Of a DNA stretch of 64,000 bases, positions 1-9,182 are shown piece by piece. Each line of letters begins with the position of its first letter. The stretch's first letter is position 1. The DNA comes from Sphingomonas sp. (GTDB lineage Bacteria > Pseudomonadota > Alphaproteobacteria > Sphingomonadales > Sphingomonadaceae): the NCBI RefSeq assembly GCF_017745215.1, contig NZ_JAGHZV010000021.1:21564-85563 (forward strand), given 5' to 3'. Both the position numbers and the translations under genes were made by a program. Under the pieces are notes generated by a model that saw only the letters and a program-made list of their open reading frames with translations, ran no database searches and had not been told where the DNA came from.

Positions 1-1
1 C

Positions 2-481
2 GACGCGCTGCTGCGCCGCGCTTTCCCCGCCGCCGACGAAGCCCGGCTGGTGCAGCGGCTTTGCATCGACGGCGACATGGTGCTGACGCTCGTCGCCGAC
101 GACGAGGAGACCGGCGCGATGGCGGGCATGGTCGCGTTCAGCCGGATGACGGCGGACGTGGACGGCAAGCAAGTCGCCGCGGTCGCGCTGGCGCCCGTCG
201 CGGTCGAAGCGGACTACCGGCGCCAGGGCGTCGCCGAGGGGCTGATCCAGGCCGGGCTCGACCATCTACGCGAAGCGGGCGCGACACTGTGCTTCGTGCT
301 CGGCGAACCCGATTACTACCAGCGCTTCGGCTTCGCCGCCGATTGGGCGCGCGGATTTGCCTCGCCCTATGCGGGCGACTATCTGATGGCGCTGCCGCTG
401 CAGGGCGGCGCGATGCCGTGCGGCGTGCGCGGCGAGGCGGCGCATGCGCGGGCCTTCGCGAAACTGGGCGAGACCAATTGA
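2..481 (+). CDS. GNAT family N-acetyltransferase (5' end outside window)
   Basis: This is the C-terminal part of a GCN5-related N-acetyltransferase. The open frame reaches the left edge (…DALLRRAFP…), so the listed GTG at base 50 is internal and the true start lies upstream of the window. The acetyl-CoA binding motif is visible as [13 protein letters not shown], followed by the YYQRFGF segment common to the YhbS-like subgroup. The substrate cannot be told from sequence. Its TGA stop overlaps the TTG start of aroC, so the two are probably co-transcribed. Confidence 0.85.
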   Translation, partial: DALLRRAFPAADEARLVQRLCIDGDMVLTLVADDEETGAMAGMVAFSRMTADVDGKQVAAVALAPVAVEADYRRQGVAEGLIQAGLDHLREAGATLCFVLGEPDYYQRFGFAADWARGFASPYAGDYLMALPLQGGAMPCGVRGEAAHARAFAKLGETN

Positions 482-1545
482 GCTACAACACCTTCGGCCG
501 CGTCTTCCGCTTCACCACCTGGGGGGAAAGCCACGGCCCCGCGCTGGGCGCGGTCGTCGACGGCTGCCCACCCGGGCTCGCGCTGAGCGAGGCGGACATC
601 CAGCCCTTCCTCGACAAGCGCCGCCCGGGCCAGTCGCGCTTCACCACCCAGCGCCAGGAACCCGACCAGGTCCGCATTCTCTCGGGCGTGTTCGACGGGC
701 GCACCACGGGCACGCCGATCAGCCTGATGATCGAGAATGTCGACCAGCGCTCGAAGGATTATTCGGACGTCGCCAAGGCCTATCGCCCCGGCCATGCCGA
801 TTATGCCTATGACCGGAAATACGGCTTCCGCGACTATCGCGGCGGCGGCCGTGCCTCGGCGCGCGAGACGGCCGCGCGGGTGGCGGCGGGCGCGGTCGCG
901 CGGCTGGTGATCCCCGAGGTCTCGATCCGCGCCTGGGTCGAATCGATTGGCGACGACCGGATCGACGGCGAGAATTTCGACGCCGCCGAGATCGACCGCA
1001 ATCCCTTCTTCTGCCCCGACGCTGCCGCGGCGATGCGCTGCGAAGCGCTGGTCGACGCCGCGCGCAAGGCGGGCTCGTCGCTGGGCGCGGTGATCGCCTG
1101 CGAAGCGACCGGGGTGCCGCCGGGCTGGGGCGCGCCGATCTACGCCAAGCTCGACAGCGAGCTCGCCGCCGCCGCCATGTCGATCAACGCCGTGAAGGGC
1201 GTCGAGATCGGCGACGGCTTCGGCGCGGCCTTGCTCTCGGGCGAGGAGAATGCCGATGCGATCCGCCCCGGCACCAATCACCCCGAGTTCCTCGCCAACC
1301 ACGCCGGCGGGATCACCGGCGGCATCTCGACCGGCCAGCCGGTGAAGCTGCGCGTCGCGTTCAAGCCGACCAGCTCGATCCTCACGCCGGTCGAGACGAT
1401 CACCCGGGAGGGCGAGGCCACCGAGATCACGACCAAGGGCCGCCACGACCCCTGCGTCGGCATCCGCGGCGCGCCCGTGGTCGAGGCGATGATGGCGCTC
1501 GTGCTCGCCGACCAGAAGCTGCTCCACCGCGCGCAGTGCGGTTGA
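478..1545 (+). CDS. aroC: Chorismate synthase
   Basis: The protein converts 5-enolpyruvylshikimate-3-phosphate to chorismate, the last step of the shikimate pathway, using reduced FMN in the cytoplasm. The N-terminus [20 protein letters not shown] is the family signature, and [17 protein letters not shown] and [18 protein letters not shown] are further conserved blocks. The ORF track starts far upstream in another gene's territory. The family N-terminus fits a TTG at 478 that overlaps the upstream stop (TTGA), giving 355 residues, which is the usual length. Confidence 0.97.
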   Translation: MSYNTFGRVFRFTTWGESHGPALGAVVDGCPPGLALSEADIQPFLDKRRPGQSRFTTQRQEPDQVRILSGVFDGRTTGTPISLMIENVDQRSKDYSDVAKAYRPGHADYAYDRKYGFRDYRGGGRASARETAARVAAGAVARLVIPEVSIRAWVESIGDDRIDGENFDAAEIDRNPFFCPDAAAAMRCEALVDAARKAGSSLGAVIACEATGVPPGWGAPIYAKLDSELAAAAMSINAVKGVEIGDGFGAALLSGEENADAIRPGTNHPEFLANHAGGITGGISTGQPVKLRVAFKPTSSILTPVETITREGEATEITTKGRHDPCVGIRGAPVVEAMMALVLADQKLLHRAQCG

Positions 1546-1733
1546 AGCGAGGGAACGCGCCCCGGAAGCGGCGCGTCTTCACTTGGTCGCAGCCGGCACC
1601 GCGCTCGGCTCGACGCGGATGACGAACATCTCCCGCTAGGGCGGCGGCGACGTCCGATGGGCCGTCGCGTCGTCGTGCACCCGCGACCCCGGCGGCGCGT
1701 TCCGCCATTCACAGGGGAAATCGGGAGACTGAC

Positions 1734-1967
1734 ATGCGATTCAGCAAGCTTGCCGCGACCTTGACCCTTTGCGGCTGCTCGGCCGCTGCCTATTCGGCGG
1801 TGCCGGTGCAGGATGCCCCGCCGCCGCGCGACAACCTCCAGACCGCGCCGGCGCCCACCCCTACTCCGACGCCAAGCCCAACGGCCTCGCCGACTCCGAC
1901 ACCAGCCCCCGCACCCGATCCGATGCCGAGCCCGTCGCCCACCCCGGACGCCAATCCGCCCGGCTGA
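1734..1967 (+). CDS. Small Pro/Thr/Ala-rich exported protein, possible lipoprotein
   Basis: A 77-residue protein with an N-terminal signal (MRFSKLAATLTLCGCSAAA) and a low-complexity tail of repeated PTPTP/SPTPTP units ending in ANPPG. Cysteines at about 13 and 15 could form a lipobox (LCGC), but the match is imperfect and signal peptidase I cleavage is possible. A good Shine-Dalgarno (GGGAG) lies just before the ATG. The Pro-rich tail suggests a periplasmic spacer or wall-associated peptide. No function is recognised. Confidence 0.55.
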   Translation: MRFSKLAATLTLCGCSAAAYSAVPVQDAPPPRDNLQTAPAPTPTPTPSPTASPTPTPAPAPDPMPSPSPTPDANPPG

Positions 1968-1985
1968 ACGACCACGTGCGATCCT

Positions 1986-2450
1986 CTAGCGCCAGAGCGC
2001 AAGCCCGGCGCAGAGGATCGCGATCACCAGATGCGGCAGGAGGACATGCGGCATGAGCGCACTGCGGAGCACCGAGCTGCGCTGCGGCGGTTCCGCCCCG
2101 CCGAAGAAGGCGTGGGTGACTTGCAGCGGCGCAATCGAGTCGCCGGCCGGATCCTTGTCGGCGAAGCTCTTCTCGATCGCGACGATGCGCGGATAATAGC
2201 TCCGCTGGAAATGCTTCCAGCCGGCATCGATCCACCAGAAGCAAAGCGCCCCGAAGCAGCAGAGCCAATAGACCAGCACCCGCGCCTCGACCGACACTTC
2301 CTTGGCGATCGTCGCACCTGCCGCGCCGACAAGACACGCCGTGACGCTCCAGCCCTTGATCTGCAGGCTCTTGTCGTCGAATTTCTCGACGACACCCTGG
2401 AGGTAGAAATATTCCTCCTTCAGCAAGGGGCGTTTTTCTTCGGGGGTCAT
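1986..2450 (-). CDS. Hypothetical small membrane protein
   Basis: A 154-residue protein with a charged N-terminus (MTPEEKRPLLKEEYFYLQG) and about three hydrophobic segments: near residues 33-52, 57-77 (LVYWLCCFGALCFWW) and the C-terminus (PHVLLPHLVIAILCAGLALW). It lies 32 bp downstream of purA on the same strand and may share its transcript. No known domain is recognised. The start is the ATG of the longest frame, which lacks a strong ribosome binding site. Confidence 0.6.
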   Translation of the reverse strand: MTPEEKRPLLKEEYFYLQGVVEKFDDKSLQIKGWSVTACLVGAAGATIAKEVSVEARVLVYWLCCFGALCFWWIDAGWKHFQRSYYPRIVAIEKSFADKDPAGDSIAPLQVTHAFFGGAEPPQRSSVLRSALMPHVLLPHLVIAILCAGLALWR

Positions 2451-2482
2451 GCGCTGATCCTAGCAGCGCATGATCCACGCAG

Positions 2483-3772
2483 CTAGTCGGCGAAGGGATC
2501 GCGAACGAGGATCGTGTCCTCGCGCTCGGGGCTGGTCGAGACCAGCGCGACCGGGCAGCGGATCAGTTCCTCGATCCGGCGGATGTACTTGATCGCCTGC
2601 GCCGGGAGCTGCGCCCAGCTCCTCGCGCCGGCGGTCGATTCGCTCCAGCCGGGCATCGTCTCGTAGACCGGCTCGATCGCAGCCTGGTCGGCAGCGTTGG
2701 CGGGGTAATAGTCGAGCTCGCGGTCGCGCAGGCGATAGCCGACGCAGATCCGGATCTCGTCGAACCCGTCGAGCACGTCGAGCTTGGTCAGCGCGATGCC
2801 GGTGATCCCCGAAACCGCCGCCGACTGGCGCACCAGCACCGCGTCGAACCAGCCGCAGCGCCGCTTGCGCCCGGTGACGGTGCCGAACTCATGCCCGCGC
2901 TCGCCCAGCCGGTCGCCGACCTCGTTCGCCTGCTCCGCCGGGAAAGGCCCCGAGCCGACGCGCGTCGTATAGGCCTTGGCGATGCCGAGGACGTAGCCGA
3001 CGCCGCTCGGCCCCAGCCCCGACCCGGCCGAGGCGGTGCCCGCCACGGTGTTGGACGAGGTCACGAACGGATAGGTGCCATGATCGATGTCGAGCAGCAC
3101 GCCCTGCGCGCCTTCGAACAGGATGCGCCGCCCGCGCGACCGCGCCTCGTTCAGCATCCGCCACACCGGCTGGGCAAACGGCAGCACGAAGCCCGCGATC
3201 TCCTTGAGGCTCGCGACCAGCGCGGCACGGTCGATCGGCGCGACGCCGAAGCCGGCACGCAGCGCGTCATGGTGCGCGAGCAAGCGGTCGAGCTGGGGCT
3301 CCAATTCGTCGAGATGGTCGAGATCGCACACGCGGATCGCGCGGCGGCCGACCTTGTCCTCATAGGCCGGCCCGATGCCGCGCCGCGTGGTGCCGATCTT
3401 GCCCGCGCCGCTCGCATCCTCGCGGAGGCCGTCGAGCTCGCCGTGGAACGGGAGGATCAGCGGGCAGGTGTCGGCGATCATCAGCGTGTCGGGGGTGATG
3501 TCGACGCCCTGGCCGCGCAGCTTCTCGACTTCGGCCTTCAACGCCCACGGATCGAGCACCACGCCGTTGCCGATCACGCTCGGCGTGCCGCGCACGATGC
3601 CCGAGGGGAGCAGCGAGAGCTTGTAGACCTTCTCGCCGACGACGAGCGTGTGGCCGGCATTGTGCCCGCCCTGGAAGCGCACGACGACGTCCGCCCGCTC
3701 GGCGAGCCAGTCGACGATCTTGCCCTTGCCTTCATCGCCCCATTGGGCGCCGATCACTGCGACATTTGCCAT
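2483..3772 (-). CDS. purA: Adenylosuccinate synthetase
   Basis: This enzyme joins IMP and aspartate with GTP to form adenylosuccinate, the first committed step to AMP. The GTP-binding N-terminus [20 protein letters not shown], the HNAGHT block and the IMP-site segment [18 protein letters not shown] are all present. The 429-residue length is normal. The ORF track extends 386 codons upstream across the divergent FAH gene, but the family N-terminus fixes the start at the ATG at 3772. About 190 bp separates it from the divergent gene, which leaves room for promoters. Confidence 0.97.
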   Translation of the reverse strand: MANVAVIGAQWGDEGKGKIVDWLAERADVVVRFQGGHNAGHTLVVGEKVYKLSLLPSGIVRGTPSVIGNGVVLDPWALKAEVEKLRGQGVDITPDTLMIADTCPLILPFHGELDGLREDASGAGKIGTTRRGIGPAYEDKVGRRAIRVCDLDHLDELEPQLDRLLAHHDALRAGFGVAPIDRAALVASLKEIAGFVLPFAQPVWRMLNEARSRGRRILFEGAQGVLLDIDHGTYPFVTSSNTVAGTASAGSGLGPSGVGYVLGIAKAYTTRVGSGPFPAEQANEVGDRLGERGHEFGTVTGRKRRCGWFDAVLVRQSAAVSGITGIALTKLDVLDGFDEIRICVGYRLRDRELDYYPANAADQAAIEPVYETMPGWSESTAGARSWAQLPAQAIKYIRRIEELIRCPVALVSTSPEREDTILVRDPFAD

Positions 3773-3964
3773 GGATGCGCGTCTCCGCCTGCCGGGGCGG
3801 ACCCAGGCCGCCCTTCGACAGGACTCGGCGGCTGGGCATTCTAGCGATGGACCCGGGCCTTGCCGGGCGGGGGCGCCAATGAAGCGATGCGCGTTCAGCG
3901 TCAAGGGGTGAGTCGACATCGCGATGCGGCACGCTATGGGAGGCGGCGAGAGGAGAACATCGGC

Positions 3965-4972
3965 ATGAAATTGGCGAGCCTGAAGCACGGCCGCGACGGC
4001 AAGCTCGTCGTCGTCTCGAACGACCTCGCCTGGTACGCCAGCGCGGCGATGATCGCGCCGACGCTCCAGGCAGCGCTCGACGACTGGGACCGAGTCGAAG
4101 GCGACCTGCGCAACCTCGCCACCGACCTCGAGCATGAGGCGATCCCGCGCGAACGCTTCCACGAGCGGCTCGCCGCCGCGCCGCTGCCGCGATCGTTCCA
4201 ATGGGCCGACGGCTCGGCCTATGTGAACCACGTCGCGCTCGTCCGCCAATCGCGCGGCGCCGAGATGCCCGAGAGCTTCTGGCAGGACCCGCTGATGTAC
4301 CAGGGCGGATCGGACGGCTTCCTGGGCCCGCGCGATTCGATCCCGCTCGCCGACGAAAGCTGGGGCGGCGACATGGAGGCCGAAGTCGTCGTCGTCACCG
4401 GCGACGTGCCGCAGGGCGTGAGCCGCGAGGACGCGCTGGCGAGCATCCGTCTCGTCGGGCTCACCAACGACGTGTCGCTGCGCAACCTCATCCCGCCCGA
4501 GCTCGCCAAGGGCTTCGGCTTCTTCCAGTCCAAGCCGGCGAGCGCCTTCTCGCCGGTGTTCGTCACCCCCGATGCGCTTGGGCCTTGGTGGCAGGACGGC
4601 AAGCTCCACCGCACGCTGATGGTCGACCTCAACGGCAAGCCCTTCGGCCGCGCCGCCGCGAACGTCGACATGACCTTCGACTTCGGCACGCTGATCGCGC
4701 ACGCCGCGAAGACGCGCAGCCTCGGCGCGGGAACGATCATCGGCTCGGGCACCGTCTCGAACCGCGACGCCGACGGCGGCCCGGGCAAACCGATCGCCGA
4801 GGGGGGGCTGGGCTATTCGTGCATCGCCGAGGTCCGCACGGTCGAGACGATCCTGCGCGGCTCGCCCGAGACGCCGTTCCTCAAGGCCGGCGACACGGTG
4901 CGCATCTGGGTGGAGGACGACAAGCATCACCCGGTGTTCGGGGTGATCGAGCAGACCGTGGTGGCGGGATAG
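3965..4972 (+). CDS. Fumarylacetoacetate hydrolase family protein
   Basis: A 335-residue member of the FAH superfamily. These enzymes hydrolyse or decarboxylate acyl-pyruvates or ring-cleavage products with a divalent metal. The FAH fold is seen from about residue 85 onward, with the acidic metal-site segment [14 protein letters not shown] and the motifs [14 protein letters not shown] and GSGTVSNRD. The ATG at 3965 has a strong Shine-Dalgarno (GAGGAG) and is preferred over the longer ORF. No tyrosine-catabolism partners are adjacent, so the exact substrate is unknown. Confidence 0.88.
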   Translation: MKLASLKHGRDGKLVVVSNDLAWYASAAMIAPTLQAALDDWDRVEGDLRNLATDLEHEAIPRERFHERLAAAPLPRSFQWADGSAYVNHVALVRQSRGAEMPESFWQDPLMYQGGSDGFLGPRDSIPLADESWGGDMEAEVVVVTGDVPQGVSREDALASIRLVGLTNDVSLRNLIPPELAKGFGFFQSKPASAFSPVFVTPDALGPWWQDGKLHRTLMVDLNGKPFGRAAANVDMTFDFGTLIAHAAKTRSLGAGTIIGSGTVSNRDADGGPGKPIAEGGLGYSCIAEVRTVETILRGSPETPFLKAGDTVRIWVEDDKHHPVFGVIEQTVVAG

Positions 4973-5030
4973 GTCGGGGCAGTCGCGATCCGCCCGGGGG
5001 GCCGCGCAGGCGGACGGCGAGGCGCCTCAG

Positions 5031-5050
5031 TGTATTATTTATGCAATACA
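5031..5050. promoter_or_regulatory. Possible operator palindrome TGTATT-N8-AATACA
   Basis: A 6-8-6 inverted repeat in an AT-rich island within very GC-rich DNA, followed 10 bp later by TTGACA. Such dyads are typical binding sites of dimeric regulators such as the GntR or TetR families. No regulator gene is adjacent, and neither flanking gene starts here, so its target is unclear. Confidence 0.3.
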
Positions 5051-5265
5051 GTTTACACGGTTGACACCAATCATCTGAAAAAATCCCATCCGGGGGAAGC
5101 GAACACGCGTCGGCCCCTGGATGAGCGCTGGGCTGGATCGACGATACGAAAGAGCGCGGCCAGGGTCGCGTCTCAACTCCTATTTTGCAACCCATGGCCG
5201 ATCGATCCGCGGGACATCGTCGTCACTTGAGCGGGTGCGCCCGACCCAGGCCGACCTAACCCTCA

Positions 5266-5286
5266 ACCGTCATCCCGGCGAAAGCC
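5266..5286 (+). repeat. Half copy of the dispersed REP-like palindrome
   Basis: The segment ACCGTCATCCCGGCGAAAGCC matches the left arm of the full repeats at about 26.6, 52.9 and 60.6 kb, but the right arm is missing and thpR coding sequence begins at once. Confidence 0.6.
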
Positions 5287-5292
5287 TCGTCC

Positions 5293-5841
5293 TCAAAAGC
5301 CGAACGCCCCCTGCCGCGACTCGAGCCGCCAGCGCCCCAGCTCGACATGCCGGGTCGCACCCACCACGCTGTGGATCAGCACGAAGTCGGTCGCGTCCCA
5401 ACCGATCGGCTCGATCGGTTGCTGGAAGGGCGCGCCGTTGCGGTAGAGCAGCGTGACGTGCGGGCTGAAGCTCCAGCCGTCGCGTGCCAGGCCGTGGCGG
5501 CGGAGCGGCTCGGCCAACTGGCGACTGAGCTCGGCGAGGCCGGCCGAGCGGCGGCTCGGGCGCAGCGCGATCGACCGGTTGCTGCCCGAGAGCCGGTCGA
5601 GCCGCACCGCGAAGGGACCGAGCGCCACCGCCGCGCCGATCGCCAGCATCGCCTCAGCCACGGCCTTGGGGAATCGCTCGAAATCACCGGCGATCGCGAG
5701 CGTCTTGTGGAGCCGGTCGTTGGCGACGAGGCTCGTCGCGCCGGGGAAGGCATCGCGGTGCACCGCGATGAGGTTGCGCTGCACGAAGGGGGGCAGCAGC
5801 GCGAAGAAGAGGCGGTGGAGCAGCACGGATCCGGTCCTCAA
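5293..5841 (-). CDS. thpR: RNA 2',3'-cyclic phosphodiesterase (2H family, LigT/ThpR-like)
   Basis: A 182-residue 2H phosphoesterase. Family members hydrolyse 2',3'-cyclic phosphates on RNA ends to 2'-phosphates. The two catalytic motifs are present as LHKTL (about residue 45) and PHVTL (about residue 128), and the N-terminus LHRLFFALLPP is typical. The listed start is a TTG that overlaps the dnaE2 stop; a GTG a few codons downstream is an alternative. Its place as the last gene of the imuA-imuB-dnaE2 run suggests co-transcription with the SOS cassette, though a functional link is not known. Confidence 0.85.
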   Translation of the reverse strand: MRTGSVLLHRLFFALLPPFVQRNLIAVHRDAFPGATSLVANDRLHKTLAIAGDFERFPKAVAEAMLAIGAAVALGPFAVRLDRLSGSNRSIALRPSRRSAGLAELSRQLAEPLRRHGLARDGWSFSPHVTLLYRNGAPFQQPIEPIGWDATDFVLIHSVVGATRHVELGRWRLESRQGAFGF

Positions 5842-8800
5842 TGAAAGTCGCGCGAGCGCACCGGGATCAGATCAGGCGCCTTGAGGCTGCGGCGTGGCGG
5901 CCAGCTGTCGGCGGGACGCTGGCGGGGCAGCTTGATCCGGTCGCGCGGGTCGATCTCGCCGCCGTGCGTCGCGCCGTCGCCAGGCATGGTCAGTCGCGGC
6001 AGCTCGAGCCCGGCGACTTCGCGCAGCATGGGCGTCAGGTCGGTCAGTTCCTCGGCGACGAGGTGGATCACCAGCCCCTCGCGCTGCACGCGCCCTCGAA
6101 TGGCCAGCATCGTCGCCGACATGACGATGCGGCGATTGGCCTCGAACCGGTCGCGCCACAGCACCGCATTGGCGATGCCGGTCTCGTCCTCGAGCGTCAC
6201 GAACACCACCCCCTTGGCGCTGCCCGGCCGCTGGCGGACGAGGATCAGCCCAGCGACTTCGACAGCGTCGCCGTCCCGCATCTGCAGGAGATCGCCGCAT
6301 CGCGCGATCCGCCGCGCCGAGAGCCGATCGCGCAGGAAGGCGAGCGGGTGCGCGCGGAGCGACAGCTGCGTCGCGCGATAATCCTCGACCACTTCGGCAC
6401 CTTCGGTGAGCGGCGCGAGCATGACATGCGGCTCGACCGCCTCGGGCACCACGAACCCCTCGCGCGCATCCGCCGCGGCGAGCAGCGGCAGCGGCGCCTG
6501 GCCGAGCGCCTTGACCGCCCACAGCGCCTCGCGCCGCGCGAGCCCGAGCGAGCGGAAGCCGTCCGCACGCGCCAGCCGTTCCAGCGCCGCAGGCTTCACT
6601 CCGGAGCGGCGCCAGAGTTCCTCGACCGACGCGAAGGGCCCGCCGGCGGCGCGCGCGTCGAGGATCCGAGTCGCATCCGTCTCCGCCAGGCCCTGCACGA
6701 CATGCATGCCGAGCCGCAGCGGCAGCAGCGCCGCCCAATCGCCATCGCCGCCGCAGAAGCGTCCCCGCACCCGCGTCGAATCGCCGGGCCCTGCGAGCAG
6801 CCGCGTGTCCCACGAGCTGTCGTTGACGCACACCGGCCGCGCCTCGACGCCATGTTCGCGCGCGTCGCGGATGATCTGCGCGGGCGCATAGAAGCCCATC
6901 GGCTGGGCATTGAGCAGCGCGGCGCAGAACACGTCGGGGTGCCGGCACTTCATCCAGCTCGAGGCATAGGCGATCCTGGCGAAGCTCGCGGCATGGCTCT
7001 CGGGGAAACCATAGTTGCTGAACCCCTTGATCTGCTCGACGAGCCGTTCGGCGAAGTCGCGGCTGATCCCGCGCTCGAGCATGCCGGCGATCAGCTTGGG
7101 GCCGAACTCGCCGATGTCGCCGCTCGACTTGAAGGTCGCCATCGCGCGCCGGAGCCTGTCCGCCTCGGTCGGCGTGAAGCCCGCGCCGACGATCGCCACC
7201 TGCATCGCCTGTTCCTGGAACAGCGGCACGCCCAGCGTCTTCTTCAGCACATCCTTGAGCGCCGGCGAAGGATAGTCGACCAGCTCGGGCTTCTCCCGGC
7301 GCTTGAGATAGGGATGGACCATGTTGCCCTGGATCGGGCCGGGCCGGACGATCGCGACCTGGATCGTGATGTCGTAATGGTCCACCGGCTTCATCCGCGG
7401 CAGCATCGACATCTGTGCGCGGCTCTCGATCTGGAAGACGCCGAGCGTGTCGGCTTTCTGGATCATCGCGAAGGTGAGCGGGTCGTTGGCCTGGAGCACG
7501 TCCGAGGCAAGCGTGAGATCCACGCCCTTGTGCTCGGCGAGCAGGGCGAAGGCGCGGCGCATGCAGCCGAGCATGCCGAGCCCCAGCACATCGACCTTCA
7601 TCAGGCCGAGTTCCTCGATGTCGAGCTTCTCCCATTCGACGACGCGGCGGTCGATCATCGCCGCGGGCTCGATCGGCACGAGCGAATCGAGCCGGTCGCG
7701 CGTGAGCACGAAGCCGCCGGGATGCTGCGAGAGGTGCCGCGGCGTGCCGATCAGCTCGCGCGCGAGCTGCAGGGTCAGCGCCAGCCGGGGATCGTTACGA
7801 TCGAGGTTGAGCGAATCGGCATGGCCATCGTCGACCTCGTTCGACGACCCCCAGACCTGGGAGGAAAGCGCCGCGGTCAGGTCCTCGGGCAGGCCGAGCG
7901 CCTTGCCGACCTCGCGCAGCGCCCCGCGCGAGCGATAGCGGCTGACCACCGCGGTCAGCGCGGCATGGTCCTGGCCATAGGTGTCGTAGATCCACTGGAT
8001 CACTTGCTCGCGCCGCTCATGCTCGAAATCGATGTCGATGTCGGGCGGCTCGCCGCGCGCGCCGGAGACGAAGCGCTCGAACAGCAGCTGGTGGCGGATC
8101 GGATCGATCGACGTGACGCCAAGCGCATAGCAGATCAGCGAATTCGCCGCCGAGCCGCGCCCCTGGCACAAGATCTTCTGACTGCGGGCATATTGGACGA
8201 TCGAATTGACCGTCAGGAAATAGGGCGCGTAGCGGAGCCTGCGCACCAGCCGCAGCTCCTTGTGCATCAGCCGCCGATAGGGGGTGGGCATGAAACCCGA
8301 GAATTTGGCCCGCAGCGATTGCCAGGCGAGCCGTTCGAGCGCGCGCTGCGGGGTATGGCGGCTCATCACGACCTCGTCGGGATATTGATAGTCGAGCTCG
8401 CGCAGCGAGAAGCGGCAGCGCTCGACGATCGCTTCGGACGCGCGCAACGCCTCGGGGCAAGGCTGGAAGCGTCGCGCCATTTCCTCGGGCGGCTTCAAAT
8501 GCCGGTCGGCATTGCGCTCGCGGCGGAAGCCGAGCGCGTCGATCGTGGTCCGCTCGCGGATCGCGGTCACCACGTCCTGGAGCATCCTCTTGTCGGGATG
8601 GTGGTAGAGCACGTCGCCGGTCGCGAGCGGCGTGAGGCCGAAGCGCCTTGCCGCTTCGTTGAGTTCGTGGAGCCGCAGCGCATCGCCCGGGCGGCGGTGT
8701 TGGGTGAGGCAGACGTGCCCGCGCCCCTCGAACAGATCGGCCATCCAGCGCAGCGCGATTTCGTCCCCCCCAAGGGCAAAGCTTTCGCCGATGCCGGGGA

Positions 8801-9182
8801 CCAGCGCCGCGACCAGCCCCTCGGCATGGACCGCGACATCCTCCCAATGGAGGAAGCATTTCCCCTTCTCGCCGCGCTGGGCATCGGCGCGGCTCTTGCC
8901 GAGGGTGAGCAGTCGCGTGAGCCGGCTCCACGCCGGCCGGTCCTCGGGCCAGACGAGCAGCGAGGCGCCGTCGGCGAGGTCGAGCCGGCAGCCGGCGACG
9001 AGCCGCACCCCCGTCGCTTCGCTCGCCACCAGCGCGCGGACCACGCCCGCCACCGAATTGCGGTCGGTCACCCCCAGCGCGGGCAGCCCCATCAGCGCCG
9101 CGGTGGCGAACAACTCGTCGGGCGAGGACGCACCGCGCAGGAACGAATAATGCGTGGTCACCTGGAGCTCGGAATAGGTCAT
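5838..9182 (-). CDS. dnaE2: Error-prone DNA polymerase III alpha subunit DnaE2 (ImuC)
   Basis: A C-family polymerase for damage-induced translesion synthesis, acting with ImuA and ImuB. The 1114-residue protein has an N-terminal PHP domain (YSELQVTTHYSFLRGASSP), the catalytic acidic motif PDIDIDFEHERRE in the palm, a helix-hairpin-helix region and an OB fold near the C-terminus (VEVAGLILVRQRPGSAKGV). The length is typical of DnaE2. The start overlaps the imuB stop by 4 bp. Very long open frames on the opposite strand are shadows caused by high GC. Confidence 0.96.
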   Translation of the reverse strand: MTYSELQVTTHYSFLRGASSPDELFATAALMGLPALGVTDRNSVAGVVRALVASEATGVRLVAGCRLDLADGASLLVWPEDRPAWSRLTRLLTLGKSRADAQRGEKGKCFLHWEDVAVHAEGLVAALVPGIGESFALGGDEIALRWMADLFEGRGHVCLTQHRRPGDALRLHELNEAARRFGLTPLATGDVLYHHPDKRMLQDVVTAIRERTTIDALGFRRERNADRHLKPPEEMARRFQPCPEALRASEAIVERCRFSLRELDYQYPDEVVMSRHTPQRALERLAWQSLRAKFSGFMPTPYRRLMHKELRLVRRLRYAPYFLTVNSIVQYARSQKILCQGRGSAANSLICYALGVTSIDPIRHQLLFERFVSGARGEPPDIDIDFEHERREQVIQWIYDTYGQDHAALTAVVSRYRSRGALREVGKALGLPEDLTAALSSQVWGSSNEVDDGHADSLNLDRNDPRLALTLQLARELIGTPRHLSQHPGGFVLTRDRLDSLVPIEPAAMIDRRVVEWEKLDIEELGLMKVDVLGLGMLGCMRRAFALLAEHKGVDLTLASDVLQANDPLTFAMIQKADTLGVFQIESRAQMSMLPRMKPVDHYDITIQVAIVRPGPIQGNMVHPYLKRREKPELVDYPSPALKDVLKKTLGVPLFQEQAMQVAIVGAGFTPTEADRLRRAMATFKSSGDIGEFGPKLIAGMLERGISRDFAERLVEQIKGFSNYGFPESHAASFARIAYASSWMKCRHPDVFCAALLNAQPMGFYAPAQIIRDAREHGVEARPVCVNDSSWDTRLLAGPGDSTRVRGRFCGGDGDWAALLPLRLGMHVVQGLAETDATRILDARAAGGPFASVEELWRRSGVKPAALERLARADGFRSLGLARREALWAVKALGQAPLPLLAAADAREGFVVPEAVEPHVMLAPLTEGAEVVEDYRATQLSLRAHPLAFLRDRLSARRIARCGDLLQMRDGDAVEVAGLILVRQRPGSAKGVVFVTLEDETGIANAVLWRDRFEANRRIVMSATMLAIRGRVQREGLVIHLVAEELTDLTPMLREVAGLELPRLTMPGDGATHGGEIDPRDRIKLPRQRPADSWPPRRSLKAPDLIPVRSRDFH

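Larger units (their letters stand above)
4973..5292. other. 320-bp intergenic region with an AT-rich palindrome and a half REP-like repeat
   Basis: No credible gene is seen. The first part holds an unusually AT-rich pocket around 5031-5084 with the inverted repeat TGTATT-N8-AATACA and a perfect TTGACA hexamer at 5061, without a convincing -10. The end holds a half copy of the dispersed palindromic repeat at about 5266-5286. The FAH gene ends on the left and thpR ends on the right, so this is a convergent gap. Confidence 0.5.

Noticed and set aside
1581-1637. Mini-ORF on the minus strand (MFVIRVEPSAVPAATK) after aroC
   Set aside because: Sixteen codons with a stop just upstream and no ribosome binding site; chance frame in a short intergenic gap.
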